This document shows positions 56,500 through 64,000 of a stretch of DNA of 64,000 bases, one piece after another; position 1 is the stretch's first letter, and the number at the start of each line of letters is the position of its first letter. Source of the DNA: Lithospermum erythrorhizon (lineage: Eukaryota > Streptophyta > Magnoliopsida > Boraginales > Boraginaceae); contig JADFUC010001109.1 of assembly GCA_019722365.1 (NCBI GenBank), forward strand, positions 124,001 through 188,000, in the 5' to 3' direction. The notes below the pieces were generated by a model, which saw nothing but the letters and a program-made list of their open reading frames with translations, was not told the origin of the DNA and searched no databases. Both the position numbers and the translations under genes were made by a program.

Positions 56500-57950
56500 G
56501 AGAAGGGAACGTTAGGAACCATCCTTAACTATTTTAATTCGAACTGAGGGTGAGTTCCAAATATTAGATTTATTTCTATGTTCTTATACAATTCTATTTA
56601 AACCCCATAAGTTATAATTAAATTATGACTCGATTTGTTGTATGTGTGATCTCTTAAGGCTCGATTGACAAAAGTCATATCTTAATAAATGTTAATAGGA
56701 CTATTCGTTTTATAGTATATTGATTATGAGCGGACGCAGTAAGCCAATGTAACCACAATTAATGCGTCAGTGTCAAAATCGAACTTATTATCATATAATC
56801 CCGAGCGTATATAAGCTTTCTGGCAAAGAGTTAATCGGTTGTCTGTCCGAATTATTTACTTAGCGTTATATCGAATATCTATTTAGAAAACTGCGGCTTC
56901 TAACCTGTTGGCCCAGACAAGAAAAGAAAACATCAAGACGGTCCACCATGTCTAGAAAAATTGGACATCTAGTCCACTGGAGAACATAATATAAGTCTAT
57001 GGCCACAGGCCCATCTAGGCACATGAGGGGTCACATGATTCATGTTCAACAATATATAATTCAATTACTTTTAAGAAAGAAAAAGAAGGTGTACCGATCG
57101 ATCGGAAGAACCTAAATACAAGGAACAAAACTTGCAAGGATCCTAAATGCCAACTTTGCCGTTTATATAATTACAATCTCAGCTTACTTGTAAAATGGAT
57201 CGCTTTCATGTAACATCGAGGAAATTTAAAGCTAATCTGTCTTGTGCTCATATGTCCCAATAACCTTATCATATCCTTTCTGCATTCCGATGCTCTTTAG
57301 TATTTTCGTGAAATTATCGGCTTGATGATGATATAATTTTAAATAATTATTATTGTACATTTCAATGTACTTTTGAAGCTCTTTTTTTCTTGAAAATGCA
57401 ATAATACTGAGTACTAAAACGACTAATAAAAAAATGAAGGGAGTATGTAATAATATCACTACCTCCTAAGTACCACATGTAAAAAGGAGCTTATATCATG
57501 TGGAACATTTGAAATGTGATTCAATTCTCATGTGTAGGACATGAAACAATGTTTTCATATCATGTGCGATATATGAAACAAAATAATTAGGAAATGAACT
57601 CTGGATTGGATTTATCGTGTTCATAAAAAGTGAATTAGAACAAGATTAAATTATTACATTAGTTCCTATGGTTATTTCTTCTCGCATGCATTGTATTGTA
57701 CTTGTTCATCCTTGCTCTATAAGGCATCATCAAATTATCTACACTCCCCAATCATGCTTAGCACTCGATAAGTGCGGCCCCTTAGGTATGGGAAAATCGT
57801 TATCTCTCACGACTATGGAAAGGCACACCCAAAGAAATAATATGTGATAATAAAAATGATTTAAAATTGAAAATTACAAGTAGTTAAGGTAAATAATATG
57901 ATCATACCAATATAAAATGTGAATCATCAAAGACATTTCAGATAGAACTA
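56500..57950. other. intergenic, with an orphan MITE-like end
   Basis: No gene. Near 57,445 the complement reads tactcccttcatttttttat, a MITE-type end whose partner was not found. The 75-codon antisense frame at 57232-57459 starts inside it and is treated as a chance frame. Confidence 0.45.
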
Positions 57951-57954
57951 TGCT

Positions 57955-58788
57955 AACCTGATTACAAGAAGGTATACGAGGCCGCACGTACATCCGTATA
58001 AGACAAAGCGCCCGCATTGTACCTTGTAGCGATAATGTGGCCTACACTCGGCGATGTCGTCCAATTGAGAAAGTAGGGCATTATGGTACCAAAGAAAGCG
58101 CTATTTTATTGGAAGAGCTGCGTTCAAATCTTAAATAAGACATAATCTCTGATAAAAAGTCCCTTCGTTTTGGTGGAGTTCCATACAATATTCCTTTCTC
58201 ACTCTAGTCCACTTGTTCTCATTAACATAAATATGGAGTGCTACAACTCCATAACCATAGTTTCCATCAGCTTTGACATCCTCAAATCCATCAACAAACG
58301 GAATAATAAACGACATCAAATTGGTACTATATGTCGAAGTATGTATATCAAATATGCCTCGGTCTCTTCACCGACACCGCCTGCGTCGCGACCGCGCCCT
58401 CGACCGCTATTAGATACCCCTCGGTATTTGATCCATATGACATGAGACTTGATTGGGTTGATGCAATAAATGAACATCGAGACTAATTACTTCCACTAGA
58501 AGGTGATGTTGTTGAAATTCAAAAATAGCGTGTAGTATTCTTCCAATCAGACGATAATCTTGCACTACAACTATGTCGTGGGAGATTTTCCTATGAAAGA
58601 TGTTTAGGCTCACGAAACATCGGCTACGAATACAACTTCGTCCGGTAGTAATCTTAAAGTTGTCTTTGGAGAGGTTGGAATATACGTAGTGTATTCCACG
58701 CATCTTCAAATTACGTTCTTGCGAATGCCTTCCTCAATTGTGTATTCATTGTCAACTTCTTCGAAAAATTATGAAATGAAGAAATTTT
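57955..58788 (-). pseudogene. MULE transposon protein, OTU-like C-terminal part
   Basis: The minus strand shows an RGRGRD-type basic linker (near 58,395) and then the open segment 58319-58131 with FVDGFEDVKADGNYGYGVVA, followed by NKWTRVRKEYCMELHQNE. This is the OTU-like domain found at the end of many plant Mutator-like transposase genes (D-V-x-A-D-G-N-C-G-F/Y-R-x-V-A ... W-x-x-V-R-x-x-x-x-x-E-L). The catalytic Cys of D-G-N-C is Tyr here (TAT at 58,257-58,259). After a frameshift, NWTTSPSVGHIIATRYN near 58,010-58,060 matches 'W-M-x-M-P-x-x-G-H-x-I-A-x-x-Y-N', carrying the expected histidine. The protein was separated from its SWIM part (61.4 kb) by an LTR insertion. 58,410-58,709 holds the decayed linker. 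Confidence 0.75.
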
Positions 58789-61315
58789 TGTAACGATCCG
58801 CCCGAATTAAGTATACAGTGAGAATCAATATAATCGAATACCGAATTAAGCAAACCGATAGACGACTGGGTTTAAAAGCTATTTCGTTTACGTGCAAAAA
58901 TTTGATTTCCATTAATATTCTCAAAATAATAACGGTTTTAAAAATTTTGCAATCCATTGATTGATATCTAACCGGCCAAACTCGTATATATCTGCATGTC
59001 GATAACGTTAATGTCGACAAGGCTACAAAGAGAGTAAATCTGACACTCGGAATACAAAGTGACAGCGCCGACAAAGGCTAAAGTTTGAAAATAAAGTACA
59101 ACGATCAAAAGCGGTTGACAACAGCATCAAAATCGGTATGAGGATCCTCTGTAGATGCTCACGCAGCAACAGGAAAAAACTCTCAAGCCCTCTTGGCTCA
59201 TTGCCGCTGTCAACGCTGGCACAAATGAAAATGCCGCCCAAAGCGAAGGGGTGTAAGCCGCTGACTTAGTGAACAACGCGGGGTGGCTACTTAGTACACA
59301 AAGCGAGGCAGAATGATATTATAATAGCTGACATGAATAATTAAATATATATATCCATGACTACTAATAAAGTCATAAATAATATTCCAAAGGAAATCTC
59401 AGGCATAGCATGTCAAGATATAATAGAAGGTCTCAATAACGCACACAAACACCCAAAATAAAATCATATAGACTCATCAACGACTATAACTCACAGTAAA
59501 TCACATACATCTCTTATATCTCCATAAATATACCAACACATGATAGCATACTCGATCCGTCTACTGCGGAATGGATCAACAGCTAATAAACACCGCTCTT
59601 ATAGAAGTATAAAGGCCCAAACCGCCTGATTATCTGTAGTATAGGGCCACGCCGACAATGCACATCAAAGTGATCATAAAGACTCATACCGCTAGTATCT
59701 AGTAGTATGGAATTCGAGCCGCACAACTTACCGTGGTATAGGGCCACACCGACAATACAGAAAAGTGATCAAAAGAGTCATACCGGCTCTTATAAAGTAG
59801 TATAAAGGCTAATAAGCGTCGCGTATCATACTTGAGAGGAGAGTCGCTAACGATCATCGACCATAGGGTAAATCCGTGCTAAAGTCGCCTGAAGTCGTAC
59901 ATAACCCCACAGCTACTACTGCTCCCAAACCAATATTAGCGCACGGTAAAACATCCCTGTCGTAAGTCAATCGCGATGTGACAAGGCCACGAGAAAGACA
60001 TAAGTGCCGACAGACTCTGAGAAATACAACAGTGCCGACAAGGGCCACGAACACAAACGTAAGTTGGGAGTTACATTTATTACTTACCTGAAGCAATCTT
60101 CAGCCATAGAATGTAATCACATAATCATATCATGGCTCACAAATGAATCACACATAATCGCTAACAATTACATGTCTATCATTCTCACATAAGCATACCA
60201 CAATAACATGTCCACACAATTTAAAGTAAGTACGTAGTAACACCCATTGAGATAAGTACTCGCCTACACTAGCTACAAAACCTTAGCGAACAAATCACAG
60301 TGGCGCCCTTACACGATCAGCCTAACAAACACCTAGAAAGTATAATCAAAACCTACTCTGATACACCTTTCACAGAAGACACGCTACCAACTCGTGGTGG
60401 AACTATTTACAACGATTAAAATAGCGGACAAATAACGAATCAATAATCCCGTCGGACACAACCCAGTCGATCTCGCGCTAGAATTCCACCTTATTATTTT
60501 AACATTTCAAATCAACTTTAAGTCATTCTAATTAATCTGAAGTCCATAATTAACAACACAAAATATAAATTTATAATTCAACTTGAAAATAACGCTTTTT
60601 CAACCTAATGACCTTTAATCAATTTAAATCACCATTTAACATCATAACAACTTTACAATAGGTCCCAATTAAACTCCTACACATTTAAAGTCTTCATAAA
60701 ATATCAGCCCCAAAAGTCAGCAAAACCTAGAAAAGTCAACTCGGCCATAACATCCTCCCAACGACCTCTAAGTCATGAATTCATCGCATATACATCATAG
60801 CATCCACCAAAAACTAAGATCCATCCTTAAAATTGAATTATGTAAAAATTCAACCCTCAAAAAATCAACAAAATGCTATTTTCTTACCTGAAAATCGTGA
60901 GGGGAAAGGCGTTAGGAAACCTTAACAATCAACTTGAGGATGTTTATAAGCCATAAAGTGAAGAAATGGAAGAAAAAAATTCTTGTTTTGCTCAAAGAGG
61001 ATCACGGTAAGCTTAGGAAGAAGGAGAAGATATTTTGTGTTTGATGATAAGGATGGAAGATGTGATAACAACTCTTAGAGTGGCGAAAAACCGCGCATGA
61101 GTTTGTGCCCGAAATCCGCGAATTGAGTTATCGAGCAGTGAGCGATCTAACAACTTCGAATTGTCCCAATTTATTACTACTAAATATAAATGTAATTCGG
61201 CTCAAATAATTTCTGATAATATTATCATCGAATTATTTATCTTATCTCAGATCCTTACCGACCGAAAATTTAAATTTTTTTTTTTTTTTTTTTTTAACGT
61301 AACGAGGTTATTACA
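58789..61315 (-). repeat. solo LTR, same gypsy (Tekay/Del-like) family as 36.8-40.5 kb
   Basis: In element sense it runs from TGTAATAACC (61,315) through a 20-nt poly(A) run and TTTCGGTCGG to ...GGGCGGATCGTTACA (58,789), with TG...CA ends. Neither side shows a PBS or internal retroelement sequence. The 5 bp on each side (atttt and agttt on the plus strand) agree at four positions, consistent with a mutated target-site duplication. It interrupts a MULE gene. Frames at 58769-59074, 59023-59241, 59854-60096 and 60004-60192 are not genes. Confidence 0.8.
59590..59830 (-). repeat. reduced copy of the LTR-internal minisatellite
   Basis: Contains ctgtagtatagggccacgcc, gccgacaatgcacatcaaag and ccgtggtatagggccacacc, the same units as at 38.3-38.85 kb but about three higher-order copies. 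Confidence 0.8.
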
Positions 61316-61549
61316 AGTTTTTATACTACTAACATAGTGTTTAGTGAAGGCATTCTCATGACCACATGGGATTCCATATGTGAGTCTATAATAACAATCA
61401 CAATTTGATTCGTTCACAATGTTCTTCTTGTTCTTAATCCGAGACACCTCAAGTCTAACAATATCCAAGGCAGATACCTGACCCAATATGTCACTATACA
61501 AATGAGATTTTCTCATGTCAAAACGATAAAGTACGATATTGAAGACCAT
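61316..61549 (-). pseudogene. MULE transposase SWIM zinc-finger part, 5' to the OTU part
   Basis: The minus frame from 61,549 reads through LYSDILGQVSALDIVRLE to NCDCYYRLTYGIPCGHENA, a complete SWIM zinc finger (C-x-C-x9-C-x-H; Cys at residues 50, 52 and 62, His at 64 of the open frame). It is preceded by the 'L-x-x-x-V-S-x-x-A-L-x-x-I' helix usual in MULE/FAR1 transposases. The frame is cut about 15 codons after the histidine by the solo LTR. The DDE catalytic core should lie further upstream on the minus strand (above 61,550), but no such sequence was recognised, so the element is truncated. Confidence 0.8.
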
Positions 61550-61639
61550 ATAATATTATTCTTTTAGAATGATCATGTTAAAATGATAAAATATACCAAG
61601 TGATTTATTTTTATTAATTTCTAATTTATTTTAATTTTA

Positions 61640-61778
61640 GGACTTCACAAAGTAACATATGACGAAAAACGACGAAACTATCTTATTTCGTATTTTTTTC
61701 AATCGGGCCCAACCACATTTCGTCGTGTTTAAATGACAAATTTCCTGCTCGTCATTTTTGGTACTATTTCCAGCAGTG
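61640..61778 (-). mobile_element. CACTA-like terminus with subterminal repeats
   Basis: Reading the minus strand from 61,778: cactgctggaaatagtacca, then gacgagcaggaaatttgtca and acgacgaaatg. CACTG/A plus GGAAAT followed by repeated cgacgaaa motifs is typical of plant CACTA ends. The body would extend to lower coordinates; the opposite end was not found. Confidence 0.55.
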
Positions 61779-64000
61779 CTTGTTAGTTTTGTACTTTTGT
61801 TTATAAGAAGTTGTAATAAAACTACATTTATTTCAATTTAATTGGAAGTTTTTGCTAATTTCCTAATTAAAAATACACAATTTACTAATTAAATATTTTG
61901 TTATTAATATTGAACATAACATAATTGTGCAATATATTATTATCTAAGTTTATTAATATTTTTTTATAAATATAAAATTAAAATATATTGTAAAAAATCT
62001 TGATCAATCATTTGAAATCTAACTTGAAAATACTATAAAATTATGAAAATTTTATATAAGATTGTATAATGTATTAAAATATATTTACTTCAAAATTATA
62101 AAAAAAAAATTAACTTACCAAATTAGAAAATAGACAATTTTTTAGAATGGAGTGACCAATTCTTTTAAGCATAAGAAAACTAGTCCATTTAAGGCGTTCG
62201 TTGGCAAAGACTTGAGGAAGCTAATAAGAGAATTCATGAAGAAAATTGGCAAAATAGCACCCTTGACTAATTTTTAATTTATGTGCCTATTTCTTTACCA
62301 AAATAGCACACCTTTCACTTTGTTAATTATCTAAAATGTCTCTACGTTTAAAAATCTCACAACCTCCGTCATCTTATTGCTTTAATTGTTCGCTACACTT
62401 CAACTGACACTACCCACTGCCATTGCCTGGCTCATCATGTAAAGCAGCCTGACTTGACACTTTGACTCCTTAAAACCACAACCTCGGCTTTTTCTTAACC
62501 TTTGATTCATCCGCAAAATACTACCTGTCCTTGGCCAATGAAATTGAAATCTACCCGTCCCCGATTACGCTAAAAATACTACCACGATAAACCATCAAAA
62601 TTGAAATCTACCCGGCTCCCAATTAAAAACAAAATTCTACCTTTAATTAAAAATAAAATTGTAGAGTAGGAAGGGAGGAGGTCTCGAATCGATAGGGAAA
62701 GGGCGGTCAGCGGATACGAGGGGATGGGAGGTGCGAGGAAGAAGTTGTTGTGGGGTGGGGGCTGCTGTCGGGTAAGGTGAGGTGGTGTGGGGGGAAGGTG
62801 AATAAGAAAAGATGGGGTGTTAGACTATATGACAACCTAAGAGAGGAGGTGAATTAGGTTATAGCGAAATTATATCCAATTTTTGGATTTATAAAATTAT
62901 TATATTTAATTATCCCAATTAACCTCTTTTAGCAATTTGTAAGTGATCGTAATATACAAAGTCCAATCAAATAATCCTACACAAATATGATCATGCTATA
63001 GATAAATAAATGCTTATTTGATTATTATGGCAAATCTTTAACTATTGAAGATAAACAATTAATATCTTAACACGTTTAGTCAATTTGCCCAATTCTCTAT
63101 TAAGTTAGGTAATAACTCTCAATCAAGCAAATAAACAATTTGCACAATTATAAAGCAAAACAATATGTAACAATAAAGAAGAGAGTTGAGGTATAGAGAA
63201 ATGCAAACATGACATGGTGTTTACTTGAACTTGACCGAAACCTGAGTGCTTTCGACCACCGACTTTTCAACCTTGAAAGTTTGGAAATATAACCTCGTAT
63301 ATATATTATCCGGATTTCAACCACCCGTGATGTACAAACAACCAACTCAATATTTACCGTCTAGCTAACCAGCTGGAGCCGCTTTAGCTAAGCACCGCTA
63401 TAAGCGACCACTGAGAACCCCACCAGCGACCTCGAAAAATCCACAGGCATTCAAAGATCAACAGCTTGAACAACCTTCTAGCAACAAACTAGAAGCGACT
63501 AAGCGATCTAAGCTAATCAACCAGCGCAATCGAGCACATTTCAAGTAGAAAACCGGCTACTCATGAACCTTGTGCTAACCTTTTCTCAAAGAAAAGTTTT
63601 ACTCTTGAAAAAGATAATCCTTCAATGGATTAGATAAGAGTCTTACAATTTTAGCTCTATACAACTCCTTAATGAGTAGATGAAGTTGAAGCTTGTTTGA
63701 ATCTCCTTGTTGAGTAGATATAAACTTGAAGGATTTGTTTCTCTCTCTTAAGCTTAATTGACAAGCAGCGAATCTTCTTCTTTGCTCAAAGTCTATAGGA
63801 TAATAAAAATAAAGCTTATTCTAGGAGATTTGATGTTCAAAATAAAAGATTTGTCTTAGAAATGTCTAACAAATGTAGGAGAAACTTAGGAAGAAAATGG
63901 GAACTTTGAGTGGGGTTAAATAGTGTAAATTGGAGCTCAGCCCGGTCCCAAGCTTGACTGTCTCGGACTCACATTGATGGTTGTATCGGACTTGTAAGTC
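61779..64000. other. intergenic, LTR-like sequence toward the window end
   Basis: No gene. 62,540-62,640 has a small direct duplication (aattgaaatctacccgtccc / aattgaaatctacccggctc). 62,660-62,815 is a G-rich tract on the plus strand. From ~62,820 (acaacctaagagaggaggtg aattaggtt) to the end, the wording resembles a copia LTR seen in many plants. The 65-codon antisense frame at 63148-63345 is unrecognised. Confidence 0.4.

Noticed and set aside
57232..57459. 75-codon antisense frame with a hydrophobic start
   Set aside because: Starts inside a MITE-type end and is AT-driven; no similarity recognised.
36796..61315. A single 24.5-kb gypsy element bounded by the two same-orientation LTRs
   Set aside because: The interval holds the NHL gene, several MITEs and other families, and no gypsy pol; the 58.8-kb copy has its own flanking near-duplication inside a MULE, so it is better read as a solo LTR.

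Overview
This window reads as intergenic nuclear DNA of a flowering plant (a eudicot-like, AT-rich genome; the species cannot be named from the sequence). The evidence is the set of plant-lineage transposable elements: a Sirevirus-type Copia, a Tat-type Ty3/gypsy element, a plant L1 LINE with a DUF4283 ORF1, hAT, MULE and CACTA fragments, and Stowaway-like MITEs with CTCCCTCCGTCC ends. There is also one intact single-exon plant gene of the NDR1/HIN1-like (NHL) family. I see no operons, ribosome-binding sites, rRNA, true tRNA genes or CRISPR arrays.

Layout. 1-~7,450: broken Sirevirus-like Copia on the minus strand (3' extra region, RNase H/RT, integrase, gag, primer-binding site, 5' LTR; its 3' end runs off the window). 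7,450-10,230: AT-rich spacer with a fold-back element. 10,230-18,760: a ~44-bp tandem array split by a GC-rich ~8-kb Tat-like gypsy element with both LTRs. 18,780-24,130: a decayed, nearly full-length L1 LINE on the plus strand. 24,130-30,300: AT-rich DNA with a mariner-like element, hAT remnants and a Stowaway MITE. 30,400-32,490: two related LTR-like repeats head to head, with a third copy at 43.8 kb. 36.8-40.5 kb: a long minus-strand gypsy (Tekay/Del-type) LTR with a primer-binding site; a solo LTR of the same family lies at 58.8-61.3 kb. Both contain family-specific minisatellites. 47-54 kb: MITEs, microsatellites, a ~155-bp array and a second ~44-bp array. 54,550-55,221: the NHL gene, with a TATA box and a MITE just upstream. 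56.4 kb: a tRNA-derived SINE-like head. 58-61.6 kb: a MULE transposase with SWIM and OTU-like parts, split by the solo LTR. 61.78 kb: a CACTA-like terminus.

The elements do not form a pathway; they record a series of insertions: gypsy into a minisatellite, LTR into a MULE, MITE into a promoter. All TE coding regions are broken by stops and small indels, whereas the NHL frame is clean. I found no convincing undescribed functional system. The most unusual features are the split and duplicated 44-bp array, the LTR-borne minisatellite, the head-to-head LTR pair and the nested MULE/LTR/CACTA locus. Assignments come from reading translated motifs by eye, and boundaries marked approximate are uncertain by tens to hundreds of bases.
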